Below are positions 10,201 to 18,508 of a DNA stretch of 64,000 bases, in pieces; the first letter of the stretch is position 1, and each line of letters opens with the position of its first letter. The notes under the pieces are model-generated. The model searched no databases, was not told the origin of the DNA, and saw only the letters and a list, made by a program, of their open reading frames with translations. The DNA comes from an uncultured Lachnospiraceae bacterium (GTDB taxonomy: Bacteria; Bacillota; Clostridia; Lachnospirales; Lachnospiraceae), in assembly GCA_910577825.1 (NCBI GenBank), contig CAJTOK010000001.1, forward strand, positions 105,126 through 169,125, in the 5' to 3' direction. The position numbers and the translations under genes are program-made.

Positions 10201-11019
10201 GCCTCCCATATAGCTTGATGGAAGCTCCACATCTTCTGTAATGATTTTATCTGGTTTAAAAAGGAAATTCTCCTCCACTATTTCCAGGACTTCTTCTTCA
10301 GATATAGTTTCACATACTATATCAACTATTTCACTCTCTGACAGTACCCTGTTATACACACGGAAATCTGACAGTGCAATATTGGCGTCAGGGTCTGCCT
10401 TAAACTGTGAATGCCCTATGTAGTTATTTTCATAATTGTCCTCTTTCTTAAGTCCTGCAAACCACTCACGCAGGCGCTTGTAATTACCGCTTGAGGTCTG
10501 GCTTATTGAGCCGTCTGCAATTATATTCCCGTTTACATATAAAACAGGGCCTGCACTGCTTAATGTCCCGTTCTTTGTGCCATGTACAACAACTGCCACA
10601 TGGGTCCATGTATTTACAGGAAATGTCCTGCCCGGGTCTGCCGGGAGGTCAGAACCGGAGAAACAGCTTGCACGCAGGTTTCTTGTTAAAAATATATAAG
10701 GCCCCATATCTGACCTTCCAAAATCAAATATACGCTCCCATGCACCTATTTCTTTGCCAAGGTTCATCCAGAATGTAATACATATACCATCATCATCACC
10801 ACTGGCTTCATTAAAAATACCTTCCGGAAGCTTTAAAAATGAAGAACCGTAAGACCCATCACTCTTAATACGGACTGCATTGCGCCCGCCAACTTCTTCT
10901 ATAACCGGAGGGGTTGAACCACATACGGAGGCATCCCTTTTATTCTGTGAACTGTCTTTGCCAATATTGTCCACATCATCAAAACGGTACCACACAGCCA
11001 TATCATTAACAACTGACAT
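7264..11019 (-). CDS. Multidomain GH51 alpha-L-arabinofuranosidase with LamG module
   Basis: This protein of about 1250 residues is predicted to remove arabinofuranosyl side chains. From the N-terminus it has a laminin-G/concanavalin-like module (about residues 5-235, with WYRFDD and ITFWMNLGKEIGAWERIFDFG), an immunoglobulin-like bacterial domain (about 240-330), and a GH51 catalytic region beginning near TMTIHADRETVDISKTLYGLFYEDI. The acid/base Glu is in LLGVGNENWGEEFF and the nucleophile Glu in KVFVGEYAST. A second concanavalin-like module lies between the barrel and the final beta-domain. The start is set at the methionine of MSVVNDMAVWYRFDD, which follows an AAGGAG site; the frame is open 28 codons further but that part is basic and unlike the family. 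No signal peptide is visible, so it is probably intracellular. Confidence 0.9.
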   Translation of the reverse strand: MSVVNDMAVWYRFDDVDNIGKDSSQNKRDASVCGSTPPVIEEVGGRNAVRIKSDGSYGSSFLKLPEGIFNEASGDDDGICITFWMNLGKEIGAWERIFDFGRSDMGPYIFLTRNLRASCFSGSDLPADPGRTFPVNTWTHVAVVVHGTKNGTLSSAGPVLYVNGNIIADGSISQTSSGNYKRLREWFAGLKKEDNYENNYIGHSQFKADPDANIALSDFRVYNRVLSESEIVDIVCETISEEEVLEIVEENFLFKPDKIITEDVELPSSYMGGKVKVRWESEKEEVLSSDGKLGEFTEPGYIRITAVLSLGSHELRTSTYVNAIPRIIAPYTMTIHADRETVDISKTLYGLFYEDINNAADGGLYAELVCNRSFEAFEYNTYNTSSGADAKSTGRNYTPLKYWFGDLDKVTVEDKHGLNEYLGITKPDTNGHYITAPDGTVIYNRGFCDMGATLSIYLKDEEEYGFSVWARSVPKDGSKQKGAGLKVSLVDENDMPVTNSVVIPVSKADWKKYGRKEKYTFIASKTGYAQLKIEFIGKVSIAMVSLMPSKVWGSTDERRSKTAHKNFLKNPNYRLRRDLVKVMADLHPSFLRFPGGCISEGSYIWENVYDWKDSVGDIEYRKENYNVWGYMMTMGLGYMEYFQLAEDLGALPLPVMACGVLCQARSDYANPAGGSLQEKYIKNFTDLIDFAINTDFENNEWAALRKQMGHTEPFKLHLLGVGNENWGEEFFASFEAFKYAIDNYMEANYPGYDLAIISTVGAQADDDAYKYGWRFLSGNLKTGGATVSFTDGEKSFDKEVKWYGHEDNYMETIADEHYYRSNQYLLENADRYNYYYRAYNADGTLNEAETSKVFVGEYASTDKNTLAGAVAEAAVMTGFENNADVVRLAATAPLFNKVLLDGTYRWTPDAIWFDNDSVWRTPNYYVQKMFAENLGNKAVETTFTLYEKGIKTSLQPHGGIEIAAGNAEVLVKEVKVVSNKDGSVMFSQDFTGEISEEWKVIPKADGYVRSGRGIIITPSAKGLNGIYISNESWKDYSVIVKAERISGNGGIFIGAGLTEMEDLSKKDVIEYAVNLYGSVTGIRVFKQGVEGYRLGDYSSSVTAGNLRECNYEELENGTEYTFTVNYGGDDGKHLICSYTDGRGFNSAKLEYKLEAYNRAVYHSVTKDGSHLYAKLVNPSDVSKKVAICIEGYKQVYDARALLLTTGREYAYDANVNTKKREYVQPREYKLAVCGQKTEVLLPAYSVTVIEF

Positions 11020-11115
11020 ACTACTCTCCTTTTCATATTTTAGTTTATAGTAAATTATTTTAACATTTTGTTTTATTCTAGCATACTTTATTAAAAGTTC
11101 CATCCCCTTTAACGC

Positions 11116-12519
11116 TTATTTACGGTCCGGTTTCTCCATATCTTTTTTTTCACTGCCATCTTCTTTAAAAGCAGTTATCCACGCATCATCAACACCTTCT
11201 GTTGCTTCTTTTTTCAGCACTATCTTCACAGTCATAAGTATAAGCTTTATATCTGTCCACATAGAGTAACTTGATATGTATAATAAATCAAGTTTAAGCT
11301 TGTCATAAGGTGTTGTATTGTATTTCCCATATACCTGTGCATAACCTGTAAGCCCTGCCTTTACCCTTGTACGGAACCGGAACTCAGGAATTTCCTTGCA
11401 GTATTCTTCCATTATTTCAGGCCGTTCAGGCCTTGGGCCTACAAATGACATCTCGCCTTTTAGTATATTAAACAGCTGTGGCAGTTCATCTATGCGTGTT
11501 GCCCTTATAAAACGCCCTACAGGTGTAATCCTGTCATCATTTTCCCTGGCAAGCTTTGCAATCCCGTCACCTTCTGCATCTACTACCATGCTTCTGAACT
11601 TATATATTTTAAATTCCTTATTATGCTTTGTAACACGTGTCTGTTTATAAAATACAGGCCCTTTATCATAAAACCATATAGCGGCGGCAGCAATAAGCAT
11701 AACAGGTGATGCAATTACTAATGCAGGCACTGCAAGCACAAGGTCTAAAACCCTTTTGGCAAATACCTGGTCTACACTTAATGTATATCCTTTGGAAAGC
11801 ATAAACGGTGTATCAAAAATATGGATTCTGTCCGTCCCCATAAGTATAATATCTGAAATCTTAGGCACTACATATGCCCTTACTTTATTGGCATAGCAGT
11901 ATTTAAGGATATCATTCCTCTCTACTGCAGAAATATCACCAATAATTACTGCCTGGAAGTCCTTTATCTTACTGGCAACTGTATCAATGCCTTCATAAAT
12001 ATTTACTGCGTCATATATTGCATATTTGTCACGTCTTGTTTCTACTTTATTTATAAGGCTGCCGGCAGGCCTGTTGCCATATATAAGGAGTATGCGCCAT
12101 GGCGGGAAAACCCTGTTGTAAATATTTATTATTATATAATTGACAAGTGATGATACCATCATCTGGACTATCATCATTAATAAAAGCATTACAGGGTTTA
12201 CAAGCCTGAATGCAAGAAGTGATATTACAAAATATATTATAATATTAGTAAGAAAAAGGCTTAAATACTGTGAAAGCATCACCTCGGCCTTTCTTAACTG
12301 CCCAATCTTTAACCCTCCATACATATTTGAAAAAAACAGCAGTACAATGGCATAAAATGCAATAAGCAGATAGTTGCCGTTACGGTAAAATTTAACCGAA
12401 TACATTGTATCAAAGTAATAACCATACCATACAAATGCAAATACCGCTGTCATAAGCAGAATGTTTATTAAAGATACTATAAAAAGAACCAGCTTTTTAT
12501 ATGGGTCATAATTTTCCAT
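11116..12519 (-). CDS. Polyprenyl-phosphate sugar-1-phosphate transferase
   Basis: This is a membrane enzyme of the bacterial sugar transferase family (WbaP/WcaJ type), which moves a sugar-1-phosphate onto undecaprenyl phosphate to begin polysaccharide or glycan synthesis. The N-terminal half has four hydrophobic helices and a nucleotide-binding-like CoA-binding fold (about 140-250). The C-terminal catalytic part shows the family signature: GPVFYKQTRV, FKIYKFRSM, RFIRATRIDELPQLFNILKGEMSFVGPRP. The ATG at 12519 is preferred because GAGG lies 6 bases upstream; a GTG four codons earlier is possible. The glycosyltransferase gene directly upstream in the same direction suggests the two act in the same glycan pathway. 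Confidence 0.93.
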   Translation of the reverse strand: MENYDPYKKLVLFIVSLINILLMTAVFAFVWYGYYFDTMYSVKFYRNGNYLLIAFYAIVLLFFSNMYGGLKIGQLRKAEVMLSQYLSLFLTNIIIYFVISLLAFRLVNPVMLLLMMIVQMMVSSLVNYIIINIYNRVFPPWRILLIYGNRPAGSLINKVETRRDKYAIYDAVNIYEGIDTVASKIKDFQAVIIGDISAVERNDILKYCYANKVRAYVVPKISDIILMGTDRIHIFDTPFMLSKGYTLSVDQVFAKRVLDLVLAVPALVIASPVMLIAAAAIWFYDKGPVFYKQTRVTKHNKEFKIYKFRSMVVDAEGDGIAKLARENDDRITPVGRFIRATRIDELPQLFNILKGEMSFVGPRPERPEIMEEYCKEIPEFRFRTRVKAGLTGYAQVYGKYNTTPYDKLKLDLLYISSYSMWTDIKLILMTVKIVLKKEATEGVDDAWITAFKEDGSEKKDMEKPDRK

Positions 12520-12531
12520 AATTAACCTCAC

Positions 12532-13500
12532 TTAATATAAATTTATCCTTATAAGTAATTTAAATATCCTGTCATCAAGGCTGCGCTGCCTGTATAACCT
12601 GCCCTGGCACACAAGTTTTTTCCTTGCCCTGCCGTCTTTTTTGCCTTTTATAAAGAGTTTTAGCAGTTCTTCCTTCCCATGTAAATCTTTGCTGTTATTG
12701 CTGGCATCTTTAAATTCCCTGCGGAATATATGCCAGAACTCTGCTGCCTGCCTGCCTGGCTTTAGTGAATCACTTTTAAACTTCTTAATCCTGTATTTTA
12801 ATTCGGGAATCCTGCCAGTATTCTTCCCGACTGCATTGTCCCCGTGCTGCCGGTAATAAATATATGGTGTTTCATCATAGTATATCCTGCCAAAGCATGT
12901 GGCAATTAAGTACAGCCATCTGTCGTGCATTGCTGCATGCACAGGTATCTTTAGTACAGCCATCTGCCTTAGCCTGTTATTAAATACTGTGGTACACCCT
13001 GTTACAATATTTTCAATAAGTGCATTTCCAAAGCCCGGCCTCATCTCCGGGTTACTGACATGCAGCTTGAGTGGTTTTAAATCCATATCTGCCAGTAACG
13101 GGCGGCAGCAGTAAAGAAGCGGGATACCACACCCGCCACTATGGCGCTCTTCCATCTGCTGTAACTTTATTATGCCTGCTGACATCTTCTGTGGCATCCA
13201 GTAGTCATCCTGGTCTGCAAGTGCATAATAATCTGCCGGGCCTGCTTCTGCCATTAATTCAAAAAAACTTTGTATAACGCCTTTGTTACTGCCCTGGTAC
13301 CATCTGGCCCTGCCAGGGTATTTATCTGAATATTCTTTAAGTATATCCTGTGTGCCGTCTGTAGAACCATCATCACGCACAAGAAGGTTTATGCTTGCAA
13401 GCCCCTTTTTTTCACAGTCCTGTGCCATTATAGAATCTATCTGTTCTTTTAAATACTTTTTTCCATTGTATGATGACATTAATATCTGGAGTTTCTTCAC
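12532..13500 (-). CDS. Family 2 glycosyltransferase
   Basis: This 322-residue cytoplasmic or membrane-associated enzyme has a GT-A fold. The N-terminus shows QILMSSYNGKKYLKEQIDSI, the nucleotide-binding site VRDDGSTDGTQDILKEY, and the metal-binding region YALADQDDYWMPQKM. The C-terminal YRQHGDNAVGK is typical of rhamnosyl- and related transferases of cell-surface polysaccharides. It ends 12 bases before the sugar-phosphate transferase gene, so both are likely translated from one message. The sugar cannot be assigned. Confidence 0.92.
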   Translation of the reverse strand: MKKLQILMSSYNGKKYLKEQIDSIMAQDCEKKGLASINLLVRDDGSTDGTQDILKEYSDKYPGRARWYQGSNKGVIQSFFELMAEAGPADYYALADQDDYWMPQKMSAGIIKLQQMEERHSGGCGIPLLYCCRPLLADMDLKPLKLHVSNPEMRPGFGNALIENIVTGCTTVFNNRLRQMAVLKIPVHAAMHDRWLYLIATCFGRIYYDETPYIYYRQHGDNAVGKNTGRIPELKYRIKKFKSDSLKPGRQAAEFWHIFRREFKDASNNSKDLHGKEELLKLFIKGKKDGRARKKLVCQGRLYRQRSLDDRIFKLLIRINLY

Positions 13501-13530
13501 TTAACCAGTACCCCTTATCTGTTATTTTCA

Positions 13531-14226
13531 CTAATTCCCGCTTTTACGCATAAGTTTGTCAAGCCCCTGGCTCTTTATATTATCTATTGATTTAAAAATA
13601 TGCTCATTTGCAAGGCGTTCTGCCCTTGCTTCATCTTTATCTTTAACCGACTGCAGTATTGCCTTATGTTCTGCACTTGCCATGCTTGCACGTTCATAAG
13701 ATGACAGTGTGTTCTTTCTCACACGTTCAACATAATGGTGGTAATCTGAAAGTATATGTTCAAGTATCCTGCTTCCACAGGCTTCATACATCCCAAGATG
13801 GAACCTGTTATCCAGTTCAAAAATCTGGTCCCAGTGCTCTTTGCCAATATGGAACTCACTTAAATAAATTATCTCTTCAAGATTCTCCAGCTGGCTGTTA
13901 GTAATATTCACACATGCCCATTTGGCACAAAGCCCTTCAAGATATGAACGTATAATATAAATATCATAAATATCCTCCGGGGTAATGCCGTTTACATATG
14001 CACCCTTATTAGGAATAATAGAAACAAGCCCCTCTAATTCAAGCTGCCTGAGCGCTTCCCTTACAGGTGTACGTGAAACACCCATTTCTTTGCTTATTGC
14101 TGCTTCCCTGAGTTCAGACTTCTCAGGGTAATTACCTGCAAGTATATCCTCGCGTATTTTATTAAAAACCTTGCCACGCAAGGAATATTTATCCATGACT
14201 TCTTTATTAAAACTGTAATTATCCAT
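13531..14226 (-). CDS. GntR-family transcription regulator with FCD domain
   Basis: This 231-residue DNA-binding regulator has a winged helix at about residues 14-80. The recognition region reads SKEMGVSRTPVREALRQLELEGLV, the GntR signature. An all-helical FCD ligand-binding domain follows (about 90-220) and has His residues that usually bind metal and an organic acid effector. FCD regulators often control uptake or breakdown of sugar acids and carboxylates. No obvious target gene lies next to it: holA is upstream and glycosyltransferase genes are downstream in the same direction. The effector and regulon are unknown. Confidence 0.92.
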   Translation of the reverse strand: MDNYSFNKEVMDKYSLRGKVFNKIREDILAGNYPEKSELREAAISKEMGVSRTPVREALRQLELEGLVSIIPNKGAYVNGITPEDIYDIYIIRSYLEGLCAKWACVNITNSQLENLEEIIYLSEFHIGKEHWDQIFELDNRFHLGMYEACGSRILEHILSDYHHYVERVRKNTLSSYERASMASAEHKAILQSVKDKDEARAERLANEHIFKSIDNIKSQGLDKLMRKSGN

Positions 14227-14255
14227 TTTCCCTAATATCTCCCCAGAATATAATT

Positions 14256-15236
14256 TTATACACCATGTCCCTGTGACATCTTTAATAAAAGCATTTCAAC
14301 ACCCGTCTGTGCATCAAGCAGGCCACGCTTGAACCTATATTCTGTCTCCACACATACATCAAGAAGTTCTTTAAGCTGGCTGGCTTTAAAACCTCTTGCC
14401 TGGTTTATATATTTGCCAGCTGCAAATGGCGGCACCTGTATTCTTGATGCCAGTTCATTCTTTGTAATATTTCCTGCTGTTTTAGCCTGTAACAGCAGGT
14501 TAAACTGCCTTGTAATAAGATATAATATTGACATAGGGCTTTCCCTTAGCTCTAACAGGTCTTTATAAAGCTTTAATACTTCCCTTGCCTTTCCTTCCAT
14601 AGCATAATCAATCATCTGGAATATATGCCCTGTAACCTGTACACAGCATATGGCGTCTATATCTTCTGGCGTTATTTCCTCCCTGCCATATGTGTATGAA
14701 ACAAGTTTGTCCAGTTCATTGGTTATATTAACCATTGAATTATCTACCTGCCCCAGAAAATAATCTGCCGTGGATTCCCTCATTTTCTTTCCGTTTTCTT
14801 TAAGCATAAGCGCTGCAAAACGTTTGATATCATTAACGCCCATCTGCTTCATTTCAACTGCAAGGCCGTTTTTATTAACATATTTATAGAGCTTATTCCT
14901 TTTATCGGTTTCTTTTTCCACAAAAACAACAATAGAAGATTCCGGCATGTCTTCCAGATAGTCTGCAAGTGTATTTGCCGATTTAAAAAAACCGCTGTCC
15001 TCTACTATTACCAGCCTGTAGTCATTAAAAAAAGGCAGTGTTTCCACAGTTTCCTTTATCTGGAGCACATCAGTATCTTTACCTTCAAAATAAGAATAAT
15101 TTATATCATCACTGCCTTCAAGGACTGCCTGCTTCAGGCTGTTTTTATACATTTTCTTTAAATAGTCTTCTTCCCCGTAGAGAAGGTATAACTGGTGGAA
15201 TGCCCTGTTCTTAATGTCCTCTTTTAAACGCTGCAT
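14256..15236 (-). CDS. holA: DNA polymerase III delta subunit
   Basis: This subunit of the clamp loader opens the sliding clamp during replication. The protein of about 326 residues shows the family outline: YLLYGEEDYLKK at the start, FFNDYRLVIVEDSGFFKS near residue 80, a middle AAA+-like region without Walker motifs, and the C-terminal collar domain with SPMSILYLITRQFNLLLQAK. The ATG at 15236 follows a purine-rich GGGGGCAGG site. The open frame continues 13 codons upstream into the end of the Cof-type gene, but those codons are not conserved-looking. Confidence 0.92.
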   Translation of the reverse strand: MQRLKEDIKNRAFHQLYLLYGEEDYLKKMYKNSLKQAVLEGSDDINYSYFEGKDTDVLQIKETVETLPFFNDYRLVIVEDSGFFKSANTLADYLEDMPESSIVVFVEKETDKRNKLYKYVNKNGLAVEMKQMGVNDIKRFAALMLKENGKKMRESTADYFLGQVDNSMVNITNELDKLVSYTYGREEITPEDIDAICCVQVTGHIFQMIDYAMEGKAREVLKLYKDLLELRESPMSILYLITRQFNLLLQAKTAGNITKNELASRIQVPPFAAGKYINQARGFKASQLKELLDVCVETEYRFKRGLLDAQTGVEMLLLKMSQGHGV

Positions 15237-15250
15237 TATGCCTGCCCCCG

Positions 15251-16069
15251 TTATTTTGCATTTATATAAAGCCACTCCGCTACGCCATCTGAATTATTGC
15301 TTCCAATAATGCCCGTGGCGGCAGCTTTAAGCCTTTTATCTGCATTTGCTGCTGCATAGGCTTCATCTGCAATATTAAACATTGAAATATCATTTAGTGA
15401 ATCCCCGAATACTACCAGGCGTGTACAGTTATACTGTTTCTGGATTTTTTGTATTGCTTTTGCCTTTGTTGCATTTACAGGGGAGATTTCCAGCCAGTAT
15501 TCCTTACGGTAGTTGTCCTGCTGGTAATTACAGGTCCACCTGCTGCTATCCTTTACCTGCATGTATAATGGTTCTAATTCCTCCCTGTCTGCGATAAAGC
15601 TAAAATAACAGATTTTTCCGCTGTAAAAAATATCCTCTGTATCTGCAGGCTGGAATCTTTTATCGCCAGCATGGCTTTTTAAATAATCATCAAACCCTTC
15701 GTTCGTCCTTCCTTTAAGATAGAGTTTCTTCTCTTTCCCGCCAGTATATGATGTAACAGACACAGGAATACGGGACTTTTTTATGCGCTGGCGCAGCTCT
15801 TTTAAATCCTCCTTAGAAAACATGGCTATATCCTGTTCCCCGGTCTGTGGGTTTACAATAATTGTGCCATTAAGGGTTATAACTGGCAACTGGAAATTGA
15901 TGCCTTTTGTAATTACAGCAGCACTGTTTATTGACCTTGCTGTCGCATATGTAATTAATACACCTTTCCCTATAAGGCTGTTTACAATGCTGGCAGTTTT
16001 GCTGGAAAACGACTTATCATCCCTTATAAGTGTCCCGTCTAAATCTGTAACATACAGTGTCTTTTCCAT
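15251..16069 (-). CDS. Cof-type HAD-superfamily sugar phosphatase
   Basis: This 272-residue cytoplasmic phosphatase is of HAD subfamily IIB. Motif I is LYVTDLDGTLIRDD at the N-terminus with the nucleophile Asp. Motif II is the ATARS Thr/Ser region near residue 58, the Lys of motif III is in NATKAKAIQKI, and motif IV is VVFGDSLNDISMF with the metal-binding Asp pair. Members dephosphorylate sugar phosphates, pyridoxal phosphate or flavin precursors with broad specificity, so the substrate cannot be named. It ends 14 bases before holA. Confidence 0.92.
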   Translation of the reverse strand: MEKTLYVTDLDGTLIRDDKSFSSKTASIVNSLIGKGVLITYATARSINSAAVITKGINFQLPVITLNGTIIVNPQTGEQDIAMFSKEDLKELRQRIKKSRIPVSVTSYTGGKEKKLYLKGRTNEGFDDYLKSHAGDKRFQPADTEDIFYSGKICYFSFIADREELEPLYMQVKDSSRWTCNYQQDNYRKEYWLEISPVNATKAKAIQKIQKQYNCTRLVVFGDSLNDISMFNIADEAYAAANADKRLKAAATGIIGSNNSDGVAEWLYINAK

Positions 16070-16088
16070 TTTTCTTTTCCCCCTGTTT

Positions 16089-16676
16089 TTATCTTTTTAA
16101 CATTCCTTTTTCTACACTTGGCTCTATAAAATTCTTCCCCGCATACTCCCATAGTTCTTTTGAACCTTTTGCTGTATTTTTATTACGTTCCAGTACCTGT
16201 GAAAGCTTTATTCCATGTTCCTTCCATGCTTTGCCGCCTGACGCATCATTTAACACTAAGGGCTGGAGCTTGTCAAGTGTATTGGCAAACAGGGACTCCT
16301 TTGTTTCCTGCCCTTCAAATTCATCCCACAGGCTTCTTAGATATGCTGCCTGGTCTTCTGGAAGGATATTAAATATCCTGTCTGCTGCTTTCAATTCACG
16401 TTCACGCTTTGTAGCATTGCCTTCACTGTCATAGGCGTATGTGTCGCCCGCATCAAGTTCAACTATATCATGTATTAACACCATTGCCACAACACGCAGC
16501 ACATCTATATCCTTATCTGCGTATTCACCTAAAAGGATTGCCATTAAAGCCAGATGCCATGAATGTTCAGCGTCATTTTCCCGGCGGCTGGCATCTGCTA
16601 AATAGGACTGGCGCACAACCTGTTTTAAACCGTCTGTTTCACGTATAAAATCAAACTGCCTGTCTAATCTGTCCAT
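16089..16676 (-). CDS. HD-domain hydrolase (YfbR/5'-deoxynucleotidase-like)
   Basis: This 195-residue metal-dependent phosphohydrolase carries the HD signature in order: RENDAEHSWHLALMA, then VLIHDIVELDAGDTYAYD. These match the HDDC2/YfbR-type nucleotidases that act on deoxynucleoside monophosphates. The middle region (ERELKAADRIFNILPEDQA) and DKLQPLVLNDASGGKAW are also typical of this group. It sits between lexA and the Cof-type phosphatase in one direction with short gaps (17 and 19 bases). A link to nucleotide balance during DNA repair is possible but only inferred from its place. Confidence 0.88.
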   Translation of the reverse strand: MDRLDRQFDFIRETDGLKQVVRQSYLADASRRENDAEHSWHLALMAILLGEYADKDIDVLRVVAMVLIHDIVELDAGDTYAYDSEGNATKRERELKAADRIFNILPEDQAAYLRSLWDEFEGQETKESLFANTLDKLQPLVLNDASGGKAWKEHGIKLSQVLERNKNTAKGSKELWEYAGKNFIEPSVEKGMLKR

Positions 16677-16693
16677 ATAACCTCCTGCTTCAA

Positions 16694-17311
16694 TTATTTA
16701 TAAACCCTGAAAAGCCCTGTTACTTTGCCAAGCACTACTACATCATCAAGTATAATGGGTTCCATTGTATCATTCTCCGGCTGGAGCCTGAAATGCCCGT
16801 TTTCCTTATAAAATGTCTTGACTGTGGCAGCATCTTCTACAAGCGCCACTATTATCTCGCCGTTTTCCGCAGATTCCTGCTTCTTTACTAATACCCTGTC
16901 ACCATCAAATATGCCCGCATTAACCATGCTTTCACCCTTTACCCGCAGCATAAATGCAGGCCCGTCTGGCATGTCCTCAGGAAGCACCGGCATATAGCTT
17001 TCAATGTTCTGGTCTGCAAATACCGGCTCGCCTGCTGCAACTGAACCGATTACCGGCACACTTACAATCTCCCTGCGTGAAAGGTTAAAGTCATCATCTA
17101 TTATTTCAATGGCACGTGGCTTTGTCGGGTCCCTGCGTATAAAACCATTCTTCTCAAGTGTTTCAAGATGTGAATGTACGGAAGATGTTGATTTTAAATG
17201 TACGGCTTCACATATCTCCCTTACAGCTGGCGGATAACCCTTATTTATAATTTCCGATTTAATATATCCAAGTATCTCCTGCTGCTTGGCTGTAATCCTT
17301 CCTTTTGGCAT
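16694..17311 (-). CDS. lexA: SOS repressor LexA
   Basis: This 205-residue repressor shuts off DNA-damage genes and cleaves itself when RecA is activated. The N-terminal winged helix (residues 1-65) has PPAVREICEAVHLKSTSSVH. The self-cleavage site Ala93-Gly94 lies in GSVAAGEPVF, and the Ser/Lys dyad is Ser128 (VKGESMVNAG) and Lys165 (ATVKTFYK). All key residues are present, so it should be functional. The promoter region carries a matching SOS box, as expected for autoregulation. The HD hydrolase, Cof phosphatase and holA follow downstream. Confidence 0.97.
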   Translation of the reverse strand: MPKGRITAKQQEILGYIKSEIINKGYPPAVREICEAVHLKSTSSVHSHLETLEKNGFIRRDPTKPRAIEIIDDDFNLSRREIVSVPVIGSVAAGEPVFADQNIESYMPVLPEDMPDGPAFMLRVKGESMVNAGIFDGDRVLVKKQESAENGEIIVALVEDAATVKTFYKENGHFRLQPENDTMEPIILDDVVVLGKVTGLFRVYK

Positions 17312-17352
17312 AAAGTGTCCTCCTAATATAGATAAAGTGATATTATAAAATT

Positions 17353-17392
17353 ATAATACCACTTTATTCTGCATTTGTCAAACATATGTTCT
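17353..17392 (-). promoter_or_regulatory. lexA promoter with overlapping SOS box
   Basis: On the minus strand a -35 TTGACA (17381-17376) and -10 TATTAT (17358-17353) are 17 bases apart. The palindrome AGAACATATGTTTG (17392-17379) overlaps the -35 and differs from the Gram-positive LexA box CGAAC-N4-GTTCG/GTTYG by one or two bases. LexA binding here would block RNA polymerase. Confidence 0.85.
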
Positions 17393-17407
17393 GAAATATC
17401 CTATTTT

Positions 17408-17761
17408 CTAATTTAAAGCAGATACATCTATTGTCCTGCCATCTGACCATATTCTTTCTAAATCATAAAACAGCCTGTCCTCATTGTCAAATATATGGAC
17501 AACTATATCCCCAAAGTCAAGGAGTACCCATGTACTGCTTCTGTTGCCCTCTTTGCGTTTCATTGCAAAGCCTGCCTTATCCATTTTTTCTTCAACATTG
17601 TCAACAAGTGCCTGCACCTGTGAGATATTATTTCCATTGGCAATAATAAAATAATCTGCCATTACAGATATTCCTGAGATATCAATAATTTTAATATCCT
17701 CTCCCTTTTTCTCATCCAGTGCATTGTATGCAGTCTGTGCCATTCTGGCCTGTTCTTTCAT
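17408..17761 (-). CDS. rsfS: Ribosome silencing factor RsfS
   Basis: This 117-residue protein of the RsfS/Iojap family binds ribosomal protein L14 and blocks subunit joining when nutrients are short. The family core is clear: GEDIKIIDISGISVMADYFIIANG, a central helix, and STWVLLDFGDIVVHIFDNEDRLFYDLERIW. Length is normal. It follows yqeK by 15 bases, the usual order in Firmicutes (nadD-yqeK-rsfS). Confidence 0.96.
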   Translation of the reverse strand: MKEQARMAQTAYNALDEKKGEDIKIIDISGISVMADYFIIANGNNISQVQALVDNVEEKMDKAGFAMKRKEGNRSSTWVLLDFGDIVVHIFDNEDRLFYDLERIWSDGRTIDVSALN

Positions 17762-17776
17762 AAACCCGCCTCATTT

Positions 17777-18388
17777 CTAAAATACTATATTTTTTTCAAC
17801 ATGTATCTGCCTGTAATATTTAAAGGCTTCAACTGTATGTATATCTATTTCACGCCCATTATTGTCCGTCTTTGCCTTTTCCCCGAGATACCCAAGTGTC
17901 CTGTCAAGTATCTGGTATACTGCTTCGTCAAGGTCAACAAACGCCATCCTGCGTACTGCCTCAATATGTGGCAGCGGCTTTCTGCCAGGCTCAATATAAT
18001 CTGCTGTAAAAATTACTGCTTCAAGCGGCTTCATCCCTGCATTGCCAGTAGTATGGTATCTTATTGCAGAAATTATATCTTCATTTTCAATGCCATATTT
18101 CTTTCTGGCATAACATGCGCCAAGCTTGGCATGTAATAAAAAACCGTTCCTAAGCTCAGTTTCTGTACACTCAAGGTTATTTTTAAGGCATTTCCTTACA
18201 AGTTCATCATCAGAAAAACATTTGGCACAGTCATGCAGCACGCCTGCTATTGACGCATCCTCGACAGAAAGCCCGTACCTCATTGCAAGTGCAGCGGCAG
18301 TATACCTTACACCAGTCGTATGTATAAACCTTTTGGGTGTAAGCTTTGATTTAAGCCTTTCCTGTATTTTATCAACATTTTCCAACAT
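17777..18388 (-). CDS. yqeK: YqeK-type HD phosphohydrolase (Ap4A hydrolase family)
   Basis: This 203-residue HD-domain enzyme is of the YqeK family, whose members split diadenosine tetraphosphate symmetrically. The metal-binding residues appear in RFIHTTGVRYTAAALA, in GVLHDCAKCFSDDEL and in ISAIRYHTTGN, with DYIEPGRK further on. The gene lies between nadD and rsfS, its standard neighbours. A 7-bp hairpin (ATGCCGC/GCGGCAT, 18400-18419) stands just upstream of its GGGGGG ribosome binding site. Confidence 0.94.
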   Translation of the reverse strand: MLENVDKIQERLKSKLTPKRFIHTTGVRYTAAALAMRYGLSVEDASIAGVLHDCAKCFSDDELVRKCLKNNLECTETELRNGFLLHAKLGACYARKKYGIENEDIISAIRYHTTGNAGMKPLEAVIFTADYIEPGRKPLPHIEAVRRMAFVDLDEAVYQILDRTLGYLGEKAKTDNNGREIDIHTVEAFKYYRQIHVEKNIVF

Positions 18389-18508
18389 AATAACCCCCCA
18401 TGCCGCCTTTAAGCGGCATAAATAGTAAGGCTGAAGCGTAGTCTTTCTTAGGATGCGTTTTTTGCAGCTTTAGAAGGACTTTTCAACCTGTTTTCCTTAC
18501 AAATAACG
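18389..18508 (-). other. Leader between nadD and yqeK with small hairpin
   Basis: The 120-base gap is unusually long for this gene pair. It holds a stem ATGCCGC (18400-18406) and GCGGCAT (18413-18419) with a 6-base loop, ending about 12 bases before the yqeK start. There is no T-run after it on either strand, so it is not a standard terminator. It could affect yqeK translation or mark RNA processing, but this is speculative. Confidence 0.35.
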
